A stretch of DNA of 40,723 bases from an uncultured Pelagibacteraceae bacterium. Lineage in GTDB: Bacteria > Pseudomonadota > Alphaproteobacteria > Pelagibacterales > Pelagibacteraceae. Where the stretch lies: contig CACIMN010000006.1 in the NCBI GenBank assembly GCA_902587755.1, positions 1-40,723 on the forward strand, written 5' to 3'. A program made the translations under genes and the position numbers. The stretch's first letter is position 1; every line of letters begins with the position of its first letter. The notes below the pieces were generated by a model. The model saw only the letters and a list, made by a program, of their open reading frames with translations, did not search any database and was not told the DNA's origin. Positions 8,125 to 16,673 of the stretch are shown here, one piece after another.

Positions 8125-8537
8125 AGAAATCAAAATTTAAAGCAATGGTATTATCTTGTATAGATCCAAGATTTCAACATATAGTCCACAATCATTTAAA
8201 GAAAAAAAAATTAATAGGAAAATATAGTGCTTTTACAATTGCAGGTGCAGCTGTTGGGGTTACACATAATAAATTTAAGCAATGGCATAAAACGTTTTAT
8301 GATAATTTAGGAACTTCTATTCAATTACATAAAATAGAAAAATTAATTGTTATTAGTCATAAAGATTGTGGCGCAGCAAAAATAGCTAATGGAGATAAAA
8401 AGTTTACCCCAGCTAATGAAAAAAAAATTCATAAAGATTCGTTTTCTAAAATTAAAAAACAAATAAAAAAAAGATTTCCAAAATTAAAAGTAGAATTAAA
8501 TCTAATTTCCTCAGATAGTAAAATTACTAAATTCTAA
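8121..8537 (+). CDS. Short beta-carbonic anhydrase-like protein
   Basis: A 138-residue protein with the zinc-site pattern of beta-carbonic anhydrases. SCIDPR near residue 12 supplies Cys and the Asp/Arg pair, and ISHKDCGAAK near residue 80 supplies His and Cys. It is clearly shorter than ordinary family members (about 200 residues) and seems to lack the N-terminal arm and part of the C-terminus. It may be a CA-like protein rather than an efficient enzyme. I chose the TTG at 8121 because it overlaps the SOUL stop in a coupled arrangement and adds the expected first strand; the next ATG (8145) would begin just before the metal site. It is cytoplasmic and convergent with the ABC permease gene. 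Confidence 0.72.
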   Translation: MKKSKFKAMVLSCIDPRFQHIVHNHLKKKKLIGKYSAFTIAGAAVGVTHNKFKQWHKTFYDNLGTSIQLHKIEKLIVISHKDCGAAKIANGDKKFTPANEKKIHKDSFSKIKKQIKKRFPKLKVELNLISSDSKITKF

Positions 8538-11072
8538 TTATTGATTTCTTATAAGAGGATAAACTTTAGGATTTAGATATTTTAAGTTTGTTAACAATAT
8601 TAAAATTAAAGTAACCAAACCAATTGAAAATCCTAAATAAATTAAAACCTTAAAATCAAACATCCAAACTAAATCAAAAATATTTTCCATAATAAATTTT
8701 GAACAAATCACTGCAAATAATATCGCAATTAAAATTACAGAATTAAAAATAATAACGAATTCTATTAACGACGAAAAAACAATTTGTTTTTTTGAAAAAC
8801 CTAAGATTTTAAAGACTAAATTTTGATATTCTTTTACTTTTCCCTGAACCATAATTGCGCTTGAAATTACGATTAAACCAATAACAATTGTAATAGTTGA
8901 AATTAAAGTAACCGCAAAAAATACTTTATTCAAAACAGCTGTAACTTTAGTTAAGTAATCTGCTATTTTTATCATTGATAAACTTGGCATGATTTCAACC
9001 ATTTCAGTTTCATCAAATTTATCCGAATTAAATTTTGCAGTAGCCAAATATTCATGGGGCATGTTTTTTGCATACTGAGGATTAAACAACATTGCAAAGT
9101 TGATACTTAGATCTCGATAATCTACTTCTCTAAAATTAATTACCTCACCTTCAATTTCTCGTCCATAAACATTTAAAGTAAAAATATCTCCTAACTGAAT
9201 ATTAAAATCTTTAGCAACTTTTGCATCAAGAGATATTTGAAGTTGATCTGGGTTTGATAAATCCCACCATTTACCGTCTAAAATTGCATTATCTTCAGGT
9301 ATGTTTTCTACCCATGAAGATCTTCGTTCACTACCAATTACCCAGTAACTATCATTATTTGGTTTAATATACGTGTTAGGATCGACACCATTAATTTTTA
9401 CTATACCAGAGGATACCATTGGCACGATTTCAATAGATGCGTTTGGATCCATGTTTAAAATACTCTTTTCAAATTTCTCTCTTTCTCCTTTTTGAATACC
9501 TACAAAGAAATAATCAGGTGCAATATCAGGAATAGATTTAGCAATTTCTCTTTGAAAATTTGTACCTACTAAGGCCAGGGTCAGTAACAAAGTAACCCCT
9601 AAGCCAAGCGACATAACTGTAATGGGAGTTATACTTTTTGTTTGGGTAATATTTTTAATTGAAACTTTTAAAGAAATTATTGGACTAGATTTGAATTTTT
9701 TTAGAAAATAAATAATTAATTTTGAAAGTAAGAAAAATACAATTAAACACACAAAAAAAGCAGCAAAGTAACCCAAGCTATAAGAAGGCTGTTCAGATCC
9801 AACAGTGAATAATAAAATTAAAATAGATAATAAAATAAAGCTAAGAACAACTGATCTTTTAGAATAATAAAATTGAAGGCTTTGAAATACGTTTCTAAAT
9901 AAATTGGAAGCTTTTACTTGGTCAATAGAACTGATTGTTGGAATAGAAAAAATTACAAGTACCAATAATCCTACTAAAAATATTTTAAAAAAATTAAGAA
10001 TTGAAAATAATGGATAAACATTTAATCCTAATCCATCAGATAAATATTTATCTACTATTGGCACAATTAAAAAACTCGATCCATAAGCAACAACAGTGAT
10101 TATAAATAAAAGTATCAATAACTGTAGATAATAAAGTGTTTTAATATTGCCTGAATAAAAGCCAACCGCTTTACGTACAGCTATAGACATGTTGTTTTGA
10201 TTAATAAAAGAAAGTAAAGTATTTGCTATCCCAATACCTGCTATCAACATTGCACTTATAGATACTAAAGATAAAAATTGAGAAAAATTATTAATAATTC
10301 TTTTTATTCCACTTGCAGAATTTTCAGGATATCTAAGTTTTACTTTTTGATCGTCTTTAAAGATTTCTTCAATTCGTTTTTCGATTTCTTCTGACTTATC
10401 ATTTTCATTAAATTTTACTTTGTATTCATAGTTTAAGAAGCTTCCAATACCGTTTAGCTTTAAAATTTCTAAAGTTTGTTTTCCTGCTAATGCCCAATCG
10501 CCAAATGCAACAAATCCACTTACATCTGGCACTGATTTAATAATTCCAATTACTTTAAAATTTTGATCTTGAACTTTTACTAATTCATTAATTTTAATAT
10601 TTAGATTTTTTGATAAGCTTTCATTGATCAGGATAGTGTTAGGTTCTTTTTGCATTCTTTCATAAGCACCAATTGGTTCAAAGACAATATTTCCGTACAA
10701 GGGATATTTTTCATCTACAGTTTTAATTCTAGTAAATAATGATTTATTTTTTTCTCTTCCAGAAGTTGAAAGCATAGTACTGAACTCAATCATTTGAGAA
10801 ACGGTTGCAAACTCTTTAACTTGATTAACTAGATCTAAATTTCCTTGATTACGATTGTAATCAATTTCTAAATCTCCTCCCAAAAGTGCTTTGGCATTAT
10901 CATTTAGTTCTTTTTTAAGACTATCTTCAATTGTGAAAATAGCACTTAAGATAAAAAGACTTATAAATAGCGTAACAATGATACTAGAAATTTTATGATA
11001 ATTTCTGCTTAAGTCTTTTAAAGCATATTTAAAAATTAAACTAAATTCTGAGGGATTATTTAATTTTTCCAT
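8538..11072 (-). CDS. FtsX-like ABC transporter permease (YbbP type)
   Basis: An 844-residue membrane protein with two FtsX-type halves. There is an N-terminal membrane segment near residues 25-47 and a large extracytoplasmic domain. Three membrane helices follow around 265-385 (with AGIGIANTLLSF and MSIAVRKAVGFY), then a central pair near 405-455. A second extracytoplasmic domain begins after about residue 505, and a last helix cluster covers 715-835 (KVKEYQNLVFKILGFSKKQI). Size and layout match E. coli YbbP (about 800 residues), the partner of the YbbA ATPase. Its start overlaps the end of the ATPase gene by 17 bases. The role of YbbAP-type systems, probably extraction or release of hydrophobic compounds from the inner membrane, is not settled. 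The adjacent TesA-like gene is a conserved neighbour in E. coli too. Confidence 0.87.
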   Translation of the reverse strand: MEKLNNPSEFSLIFKYALKDLSRNYHKISSIIVTLFISLFILSAIFTIEDSLKKELNDNAKALLGGDLEIDYNRNQGNLDLVNQVKEFATVSQMIEFSTMLSTSGREKNKSLFTRIKTVDEKYPLYGNIVFEPIGAYERMQKEPNTILINESLSKNLNIKINELVKVQDQNFKVIGIIKSVPDVSGFVAFGDWALAGKQTLEILKLNGIGSFLNYEYKVKFNENDKSEEIEKRIEEIFKDDQKVKLRYPENSASGIKRIINNFSQFLSLVSISAMLIAGIGIANTLLSFINQNNMSIAVRKAVGFYSGNIKTLYYLQLLILLFIITVVAYGSSFLIVPIVDKYLSDGLGLNVYPLFSILNFFKIFLVGLLVLVIFSIPTISSIDQVKASNLFRNVFQSLQFYYSKRSVVLSFILLSILILLFTVGSEQPSYSLGYFAAFFVCLIVFFLLSKLIIYFLKKFKSSPIISLKVSIKNITQTKSITPITVMSLGLGVTLLLTLALVGTNFQREIAKSIPDIAPDYFFVGIQKGEREKFEKSILNMDPNASIEIVPMVSSGIVKINGVDPNTYIKPNNDSYWVIGSERRSSWVENIPEDNAILDGKWWDLSNPDQLQISLDAKVAKDFNIQLGDIFTLNVYGREIEGEVINFREVDYRDLSINFAMLFNPQYAKNMPHEYLATAKFNSDKFDETEMVEIMPSLSMIKIADYLTKVTAVLNKVFFAVTLISTITIVIGLIVISSAIMVQGKVKEYQNLVFKILGFSKKQIVFSSLIEFVIIFNSVILIAILFAVICSKFIMENIFDLVWMFDFKVLIYLGFSIGLVTLILILLTNLKYLNPKVYPLIRNQ

Positions 11073-11721
11073 CTTTTATTTTTATTTTCCTTTTAGCTTT
11101 GTTGGCAAGCTTAGGATCATGAGTTACTATGATTAAAGACGAACTTTCTTCTTTTACATATTTAAATAAAATATTTGCAATCATGATAGAATTTTCTGTA
11201 TCAAGGTTTCCTGTTGGTTCATCTGCTAAGATTAGTTCTGGTTTCATCGCAATAGCTCTAGCGATAGCAACCCGTTGCTGTTCACCACCTGATAATTGAC
11301 TTGGTAAATTATTAAAACGATGTTTCAAACCAAATCGATCTAATAAAATTTTTGCTTCTTTTTCTGGATTCTTAAAATTATTAAGTTCAAGCGTTAAAGC
11401 AACATTTTCAACCGCTGTATAATTAGGAATTAAATAAAACGACTGAAATATTATTCCAATATTTTTCTTTCTAATCTCAGACACCTCATCTTCACTAAGA
11501 GCTGTTATTTCTTGATCATTAAAAATAATTTTACCAGAGGTTGGTTTTTCTAAGCCCCCAATTAACATTATTAAACTTGTTTTTCCTGAGCCACTTTCTC
11601 CAACTACTGAAACAGTTTCTTTTTTCTTAATATTTAAATCAATATTCTTTAAAACACTGATACTATCTTTACCAGTTTGGTATTTGAGATTAATTTTTTT
11701 TAATTTAAGAAGAGTACTCAT
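11056..11721 (-). CDS. ABC transporter ATP-binding protein (YbbA/LolD type)
   Basis: A 221-residue ATPase counted from the ATG at 11721. It has Walker [10 protein letters not shown], a Q-loop region [15 protein letters not shown], signature [16 protein letters not shown], Walker [13 protein letters not shown] and switch His in IVTHD. This belongs to the LolD/MacB/YbbA group that works with FtsX-type permeases, here the gene that overlaps its 3' end. The frame is open 48 bases further upstream, but that extension is hydrophobic, unlike the family's N-terminus, and would run into the divergent gene. The start codon shares a CATG with the divergent TesA-like gene. Confidence 0.92.
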   Translation of the reverse strand: MSTLLKLKKINLKYQTGKDSISVLKNIDLNIKKKETVSVVGESGSGKTSLIMLIGGLEKPTSGKIIFNDQEITALSEDEVSEIRKKNIGIIFQSFYLIPNYTAVENVALTLELNNFKNPEKEAKILLDRFGLKHRFNNLPSQLSGGEQQRVAIARAIAMKPELILADEPTGNLDTENSIMIANILFKYVKEESSSLIIVTHDPKLANKAKRKIKIKDGKIK

Positions 11722-12331
11722 GAATAAAACTATATTTATAAAAATTTTGATAATCTTTCTAGTGCACATAAATGCAAGTGCAATAGAAAAGGTAGTTTTA
11801 TTTGGTGATAGTTTGATGGCCGGATACGGATTACCTAAAGAACATCATTTATCAATAGTTTTAGAAAAGGAACTCAAGCAAAGTGGTTTAAATATCAAAG
11901 TCATTAATGGAAGTGTCTCTGGAAGCACTTCCTCAGGTGGCTTAAATAGAGCTGATTGGAGTTTATCTGAACCAGGCATTGATTTAATTATTTTAGGATT
12001 AGGAGCTAATGATATGCTCAGAGGAATTCAACCAGAAGAAACAGAAAAAAATTTAGAACAAATAATAAATATTGCTAAGAATAAAAAAATTAGAATTATT
12101 TTAGCTGGAATGGTGGCACCAAACACACATGGTGAACCATATAAAAAAGATTTTGATGCTATTTATCCAAAATTATCAGAAAAGTATAATTTACCATTAA
12201 TTCCATTTCTTCTTGAAGGTGTGGCATTAAATCCAAGCTTAAATCAACAAGACGGTATACACCCTAACAAAAATGGAACAATTAAAATAAGTGAAACAAT
12301 TAAAAAAAGTATTATTAATATAATTAATTAA
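11720..12331 (+). CDS. tesA: TesA-like SGNH/GDSL esterase, periplasmic
   Basis: A 203-residue protein from the ATG at 11720. A signal peptide ([21 protein letters not shown]) is followed by an SGNH hydrolase: block I VVLFGDSLMAGYGL with the nucleophilic Ser, the block II Gly in VSGSTSSGG, block III GLGANDMLRG, and block V DGIHPN with Asp and His. This matches the TesA acyl-CoA thioesterase I/lysophospholipase/arylesterase group. An earlier in-frame ATG at 11684 is rejected because it spoils the signal peptide. The gene is divergent from the YbbA-type ATPase gene, as tesA is in E. coli, and their start codons overlap by 2 bases. Substrates are probably acyl esters in the periplasm. Confidence 0.9.
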   Translation: MNKTIFIKILIIFLVHINASAIEKVVLFGDSLMAGYGLPKEHHLSIVLEKELKQSGLNIKVINGSVSGSTSSGGLNRADWSLSEPGIDLIILGLGANDMLRGIQPEETEKNLEQIINIAKNKKIRIILAGMVAPNTHGEPYKKDFDAIYPKLSEKYNLPLIPFLLEGVALNPSLNQQDGIHPNKNGTIKISETIKKSIINIIN

Positions 12332-12787
12332 ATGAAAATATTTCTGTCAATATTTAGCTTAATATATTGCTTTAGTTTTGCTCAAGCTCAAAATATAAAT
12401 ATTTCACTAAACTCTAATTTGAATTTAAATTGTAAATTTCAAAAAGTAATACTTAAAAATCCAGATTATAATTTTGAAACTTTTACAAAAGATCAAATAT
12501 TAAGAAAAGATATTAGCAAGTTAAAAATTGTGTCAAAAAAACCTGACATTTTAATTGTAAAAAATTTGTCAGAATTTTTTAATAATAATGATTTAGAGGT
12601 AAAGATTTTAAATAAAGACATTATATTAATTCAAGCATTTGATAAAAATAGGAATTATTCAGAGTCAGCAGTTTTTACCAGATCAACAGGCGAACTTATT
12701 CATGAAATCACTTCCGAGATTAAACAAAAGGAAAAAGAAAAAGATATTTCTTTTTATAGTTGTAAAAATAACAACAAAGACACTTAA
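12332..12787 (+). CDS. Secreted hypothetical protein
   Basis: A 151-residue protein starting directly after the TesA-like stop (no gap). It has a signal peptide (MKIFLSIFSLIYCFSFAQAQ), then an Asn/Lys/Ile-rich region with no motif I recognise. Two Cys remain in the mature part, one near residue 35 (NLNCKF) and one near the C-terminus (YSCKNN), which could form a disulfide. The context suggests co-transcription with the TesA-like esterase and perhaps the downstream TPR gene, so a periplasmic role is likely. The function is unknown. Confidence 0.72.
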   Translation: MKIFLSIFSLIYCFSFAQAQNINISLNSNLNLNCKFQKVILKNPDYNFETFTKDQILRKDISKLKIVSKKPDILIVKNLSEFFNNNDLEVKILNKDIILIQAFDKNRNYSESAVFTRSTGELIHEITSEIKQKEKEKDISFYSCKNNNKDT

Positions 12788-12827
12788 GATTAAAGACTCT
12801 ACATATGATATTTGATAATATATAATT

Positions 12828-13376
12828 ATGAGAAGATTATTTTTTGTAATTTTATTTTACTTATTTTCACAAGTTAATTCTTTAACAAATGAGAGAGATA
12901 TAAGGTTAAACCAACTGTTTAATGAGTTAAAAGCAAATAATTCAAAAGTTGCTTTTATTGTTGAACAAGAGATTTGGACTTTGTGGAGCACTCATCCAAC
13001 AGATGAAAAACTCACAGCTAAATTAGAAGAAGGTTCCCAATTTCTGAGAGATCAAAATTATATTAAAGCAAAAGATGTTTTTACCGAAGTTATTAATCTT
13101 GATCAAAACTGGGCAGAGGCATGGAATAAAAGAGCAACAGTTTTATATTTATTAGGTAATTTCGAAGAATCTCAAAAAGATATTGATAAGGTTTTGAAAC
13201 TTGAAAGTCGACATTTTGGGGCTCTTGCAGGCGAGGGATTAGTAAATATCCAGTTGAAAAATTATGAAAAGGCAATCTCCAGCTATGAGAAAGCCCTAAA
13301 AATCTATCCTTCTATGAAATCACCAGGATTAATGATTCAAAAAATTAAAAAAATGATCCAAAAGGACAGTATTTAA
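12828..13376 (+). CDS. TPR-repeat protein, exported
   Basis: A 182-residue protein with a short hydrophobic N-terminus (MRRLFFVILFYLFSQVNS) that is likely a signal peptide. Tetratricopeptide repeats fill the second half: NYIKAKDVFTEVINLDQNWAEAWNKRATVLYLLGNFEESQKDIDKVLKLE, then NYEKAISSYEKALKIYP. TPR domains bind other proteins, so a periplasmic scaffold role is plausible. It sits 40 bases after the preceding secreted hypothetical and is followed by a probable hairpin terminator. No partner can be named. Confidence 0.85.
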   Translation: MRRLFFVILFYLFSQVNSLTNERDIRLNQLFNELKANNSKVAFIVEQEIWTLWSTHPTDEKLTAKLEEGSQFLRDQNYIKAKDVFTEVINLDQNWAEAWNKRATVLYLLGNFEESQKDIDKVLKLESRHFGALAGEGLVNIQLKNYEKAISSYEKALKIYPSMKSPGLMIQKIKKMIQKDSI

Positions 13377-13394
13377 TTTAAATAAAATTAATAA

Positions 13395-13422
13395 TACAAC
13401 TTTAAGTTGATGTTGTTTTTTT
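13395..13422 (+). terminator. Possible weak terminator after the TPR gene
   Basis: ACAAC (13396-13400) can pair with GTTGT (13412-13416), and it is followed by a run of T to 13422. A competing small stem CAACT/AGTTG lies inside. The stem is only 5 base pairs, so this is a weak candidate, but it lies about 20 bases after the TPR stop where a terminator would be expected before the strong outer-membrane gene. Confidence 0.35.
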
Positions 13423-13473
13423 GCAACACTATTCAATTTTATATGATTTAGCTTTGATTTTCGTGTTTTTGAC

Positions 13474-13501
13474 TTGATTTAAAATTTCAAAAAAATATAC
13501 A
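13474..13501 (+). promoter_or_regulatory. Candidate sigma70-type promoter for the outer-membrane barrel gene
   Basis: A -35-like TTGATT at 13474-13479 and a -10-like TATACA at 13496-13501 are separated by 16 bases. They lie about 42 bases upstream of the ATG, in the longest gap in this part of the window (13377-13543). Each hexamer matches consensus at 4 of 6 positions. In such AT-rich DNA this is weak evidence by itself. An AAAGG Shine-Dalgarno element follows at about 13530. Confidence 0.3.
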
Positions 13502-13543
13502 TATTCACAATACGTATTATAAACATAATAAAGGTAATTACTT

Positions 13544-14218
13544 ATGAAAAAACTATTAACAGCGATAATTGCGTCATTTTTTATTGGAAGTTTTGCTCTT
13601 GCAGAGACAAGTATTGGGGTTAAAATTTCAGCTGCAACCATGGATGCTAGTGGTACTCATACTACTAACTCATCTACAGGTGGTTCAGGTGGGGACGCAG
13701 TAAATGCATCAGGTGAAGGGGATTTCAATATGGGTTCATTCTTCATCGAAAAAAATACTGGGTTGGATTTTAATGGTGTTGGTATCACTTTAGGGTTAGA
13801 TGTCATTCCATTTACAGCCGAAGTTGATAAACTAGGTGGTGGTGACGGATTTGATGCCACTGTTGATGTTGAAGATGTTTACACAGTATATGTTCAACCA
13901 ACATTTTCTTCTGGTGACGGTGTATCAGTATTTGCTAGACTTGGATATACTCAAGGAGATGTAAACATTACAAATGTAACTAGACAAGCTACAACAGCGG
14001 GAACAGCCAGTACAGATGGTGACCAGTCTAAAAGTTTAGAGGGAATAATGTATGGTTTAGGTGTCACAAAAGATATAGACGGTCTAATTGACTTCGTTAG
14101 ATTAGAAGGAACTATAACTGAGTTTGATGAAATACAACACACTAACTCTAATGGTAAGGTTCTTAAAGCAGATGCAGAGCTACGTTTAATTACTTTATCA
14201 ATTGGAAAAACATTCTAA
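13544..14218 (+). CDS. Small outer-membrane beta-barrel protein
   Basis: A 224-residue protein with a clear signal peptide (MKKLLTAIIASFFIGSFALA, cleavage before ETSIG). The mature part alternates polar and hydrophobic residues (VYTVYVQPTF, VSVFARLGYTQGD, AELRLITLSIGKTF) and ends in Phe, the usual C-terminal signal for BAM-dependent outer-membrane proteins. Loops rich in Gly, Thr, Ser and Asp (residues about 33-60) are typical of surface-exposed loops. At about 200 mature residues it fits an 8- to 10-strand barrel such as the OmpA/OmpW class rather than a general porin. It is monocistronic, with its own upstream gap and a strong terminator, which suggests high expression. Confidence 0.8.
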   Translation: MKKLLTAIIASFFIGSFALAETSIGVKISAATMDASGTHTTNSSTGGSGGDAVNASGEGDFNMGSFFIEKNTGLDFNGVGITLGLDVIPFTAEVDKLGGGDGFDATVDVEDVYTVYVQPTFSSGDGVSVFARLGYTQGDVNITNVTRQATTAGTASTDGDQSKSLEGIMYGLGVTKDIDGLIDFVRLEGTITEFDEIQHTNSNGKVLKADAELRLITLSIGKTF

Positions 14219-14240
14219 ATTTTTAGTAATTTAATTTTAA

Positions 14241-14275
14241 AAAAAAGGACCTTATAAAAAGGTCCTTTTTTTTTT
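14241..14275 (+). terminator. Rho-independent terminator after the barrel gene
   Basis: AAGGACC and GGTCCTT form the GC core of a stem extended by A-tract/T-tract pairing, with a loop of about 9 bases. Ten T residues follow. It starts 23 bases after the stop codon. Because the stem is flanked by A-runs on one side and T-runs on the other, it could work on both strands. Confidence 0.88.
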
Positions 14276-14300
14276 GCTTCTATTAAAATATTAAAAGATT

Positions 14301-14921
14301 ATGTGTGGTAGATACGTAGTAAAAAATCCTGTTTCAAAAACAACTAAATTAGTAAAATCTGCGATTCAAATTGAAGATATAGAAAACTATAATGCTCATC
14401 CATATCAGAAGCTTCCTGTAATAAAAAAATATAAAAACGGAAATACTCTAGAAAATCTTCAGTGGGGATTGGTTCCGTATTGGGCTAAAGATAAAAATTT
14501 TAAACCTTTAATTAATGCAAGATTAGAAACTATTAATGAAAAAGTTTCATTTAAAAAATTAATTAAGAATAATCGATGTGTTGCAGTTGCAGATGGTTTT
14601 TATGAATGGAAAAGAAAATTTGATGAAAAAACTCCATATTATTTTACTTGCAAAGATACTAATACTATTTATTTTGCTGCAATTTTTGATGGAGATCAAT
14701 ATTGTCTAATAACTGAGGAAGCAAAAGATAACATAAAAGAAATACATCATCGTCAACCAGTCATTCTAGATCAAAATGATGTTAATAGTTATCTGAATAT
14801 AGAACTTCATGGGCCAGCTTTTTTAAATAATCGTAAGGTTCCAGATCTTACTTTTTACGAAGTGTCAAAAGATGTAAATAAACCAACTAATAATAGCAAT
14901 TCTTTGCTTCAACCGATTTAA
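14301..14921 (+). CDS. yedK: SRAP/HMCES family protein (abasic-site DNA-protein crosslink sensor)
   Basis: A 206-residue protein starting MCGRYV, so the catalytic Cys2 becomes N-terminal after Met removal, as in YedK/HMCES. Further family blocks are LQWGLVPYWAKD (about 53-64), INARLETI, RCVAVADGFYEWKR (about 93-106, with the conserved Glu) and IHHRQPVIL near 150 with the active-site His. YedK-type proteins form a thiazolidine crosslink with abasic sites in single-stranded DNA and protect them. Length is normal. The gene has its own start after the terminator and a 64-base gap before rseP. No SOS box is evident to me. Confidence 0.94.
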   Translation: MCGRYVVKNPVSKTTKLVKSAIQIEDIENYNAHPYQKLPVIKKYKNGNTLENLQWGLVPYWAKDKNFKPLINARLETINEKVSFKKLIKNNRCVAVADGFYEWKRKFDEKTPYYFTCKDTNTIYFAAIFDGDQYCLITEEAKDNIKEIHHRQPVILDQNDVNSYLNIELHGPAFLNNRKVPDLTFYEVSKDVNKPTNNSNSLLQPI

Positions 14922-14985
14922 ATATGGCGTCAATTTAGTAGTTTATTCCATGTTGTTAATAAAAAATAAAATATTAGAATAAAGA

Positions 14986-16098
14986 ATGTTTAGTTACATT
15001 TTACCCTTTTTAATTTTAATTCTTGTCGTTGTTTTTATTCACGAATATGGACATTACTATTTTGCTAGAAAATATGGTGTGGGTGTTACTGATTTTTCAA
15101 TTGGTTTTGGTAAAGAATTATTTGGATGGAATGATAAATACGGCACAAGATGGAAAATATGCGCAATTCCCTTAGGTGGATATGTTAAATTTTTTGGTGA
15201 TAGGAATGTTTATTCTCAAGCTGATCATCAAGAAATTTTAGAAAAGTACAATGAAAAGGAGAGGGAAAAATTATTTATTTTAAAACCTTTATACCAAAGA
15301 GTGCTAATAGTTTTTGGAGGTCCTCTTGCTAATTTTCTGCTAGCATTAGTAATATTTTTTTCAATCTACACTTTTATAGGTAAAGATTTTACTCCTGCAG
15401 TAATTAATGAAGTTCAGCAGGATAGTCCAGCAATGGTTGGAGGACTAAAAGCTGATGATATAATTTTGGAAATAGACGGTAATGAGGTCAAAAGTATTAT
15501 GGAAGTTTCCAAATTTATTACAATGTCCACTGGTGACTTTATAAATTTTAAAGTCAAGCGTTCTTATAACGAATTAACCTTTAAAATTAAGCCAAATATG
15601 GTCGAGGGGGATGATGGTTTAGGAAATAAAGTTAATAAAAGAATGGTTGGTATTAAGCTTGGTGCTTATAATAATAAAGTCAATCATATTAAATTAGGCC
15701 CTGCTCAAGCTCTATATCATGCAAGTTACGAAGTGTATTTCGTAAGTATTTCATCACTTAAATACATAGCAGGAATGATACTGGGCAAAGCAGATACCTC
15801 TCAATTAGGAGGCCCAATTAGAATTGCTAAAATTTCTGGACAAGTTGCAACCTTTGGAGTTTTGGCATTCATTAGTATGATGGCCTATATATCAATCAGT
15901 CTTGGGCTTATAAATTTATTCCCAATACCGATGTTAGATGGAGGGCATTTAATGTTTTACGCTTTTGAGAAAGTTTTAGGCCGACCATTGTCTCAAAAAA
16001 CTCAGGAAGGTTTTTTTCGAATCGGTTTGTTTTTGTTGCTATCATTGATGTTTTTCACCACCTTTAATGACCTTAAAGACTTAGGTTTATTTAGATAA
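14986..16098 (+). CDS. rseP: Intramembrane site-2 zinc metalloprotease RseP
   Basis: A 370-residue M50-family protease. The zinc-binding HEYGH is at residues 19-23 in the first membrane segment, a single PDZ domain covers about residues 135-200 (INEVQQDSPAMVGGLKADDIILEIDG), and the third zinc ligand sits in NLFPIPMLDGGH near residue 308. RseP cleaves anti-sigma factors and remnant signal peptides within the inner membrane. Only one PDZ is evident, where E. coli RseP has two; the length is also shorter than E. coli's 450, as in many alphaproteobacteria. It is usually next to bamA, but here it is followed by HU. Confidence 0.95.
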   Translation: MFSYILPFLILILVVVFIHEYGHYYFARKYGVGVTDFSIGFGKELFGWNDKYGTRWKICAIPLGGYVKFFGDRNVYSQADHQEILEKYNEKEREKLFILKPLYQRVLIVFGGPLANFLLALVIFFSIYTFIGKDFTPAVINEVQQDSPAMVGGLKADDIILEIDGNEVKSIMEVSKFITMSTGDFINFKVKRSYNELTFKIKPNMVEGDDGLGNKVNKRMVGIKLGAYNNKVNHIKLGPAQALYHASYEVYFVSISSLKYIAGMILGKADTSQLGGPIRIAKISGQVATFGVLAFISMMAYISISLGLINLFPIPMLDGGHLMFYAFEKVLGRPLSQKTQEGFFRIGLFLLLSLMFFTTFNDLKDLGLFR

Positions 16099-16132
16099 CT
16101 AATAACTTTTAAAGTTTAAAAAAGTAAATAAA

Positions 16133-16217
16133 ATCAACGTTTATTTAAGTTTTTACAAGATATTGTGTGTATTAAAAAAATTAACACTAAAAAAAAGCTT
16201 GATTTATCAACGTTTAT
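16133..16217. repeat. Direct repeat pair ATCAACGTTTAT upstream of the HU gene
   Basis: The 12-mer ATCAACGTTTAT occurs exactly at 16133-16144 and 16206-16217, start to start 73 bases apart. Both lie in the 157-base gap before the HU gene. A third, shorter copy, ATCAACGTT, lies at 16612-16620 upstream of the ammonium transporter gene. The core AACGTT is itself a 6-base palindrome. All three copies read in the same direction as the genes. They could be regulator binding sites; no function is known to me. Confidence 0.5.
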
Positions 16218-16255
16218 GACAAGTATAAATATTAACCAACAAAACCGGAGCTAAA

Positions 16256-16531
16256 ATGAACAAAAAACAACTAATTGCTAAGCTTTCTGGCTCATTAAAT
16301 TTGAGCAAAGCAGATGCTGAGCGAACTTTTGATACAATTACCAACACTATTTTAGATGCTCTAAAAGGTGATGATTCAGTTAAAATTGCTGGATTTGGTA
16401 CATATAAAGTTGCAAAGCGAAAAGCAAGAGTTGGAAGAAACCCAAGAACAGGAGAGCAAATTCAAATCGCTGCTTCTCAAAAGGTAAAATTCTTGCCAGC
16501 TAAAGCTTTAAAAGAAGTATTCAACAGATAA
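16256..16531 (+). CDS. hup: HU-family nucleoid DNA-binding protein
   Basis: A 91-residue protein with the full HU fold. The helical N-terminus is MNKKQLIAKLSGSLNLSKADAERTFDTI, GFGTYKVAKRKARVGRNPRTGEQI carries the DNA-binding beta arm with the conserved RNP, and the C-terminal helix is KFLPAKALKE. HU bends and compacts DNA as a dimer. The start is set by an ATG with CCGGAG (SD-like) about 5 bases upstream. An unusual repeat pair lies in its leader, and a hairpin follows its stop. This is likely an abundant protein expressed as a single-gene transcript. Confidence 0.95.
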   Translation: MNKKQLIAKLSGSLNLSKADAERTFDTITNTILDALKGDDSVKIAGFGTYKVAKRKARVGRNPRTGEQIQIAASQKVKFLPAKALKEVFNR

Positions 16532-16542
16532 TATTTTTTTTG

Positions 16543-16576
16543 ACAGCCCTAACGATTAAAAAACGTTCAGGGCTGT
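16543..16576 (+). terminator. Hairpin after the HU gene, probable terminator or attenuator
   Basis: ACAGCCCT-AACG (16543-16554) pairs with CGTTCAGGGCTGT (16564-16576), giving about 12 base pairs with one bulge and a loop of about 9 bases. It starts 12 bases after the HU stop. A T-run precedes the stem but only a weak TACTATAT follows it. It may therefore stabilise the mRNA 3' end, or terminate minus-strand transcription, rather than act as a classic plus-strand terminator. Confidence 0.6.
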
Positions 16577-16673
16577 TACTATATGCAAAAAATGCATAGC
16601 CACTTTTCCTAATCAACGTTACTTTTTAATTTTATTAAAACTATAAGACATTTCTTAAACAAGTGGAGGTCTT

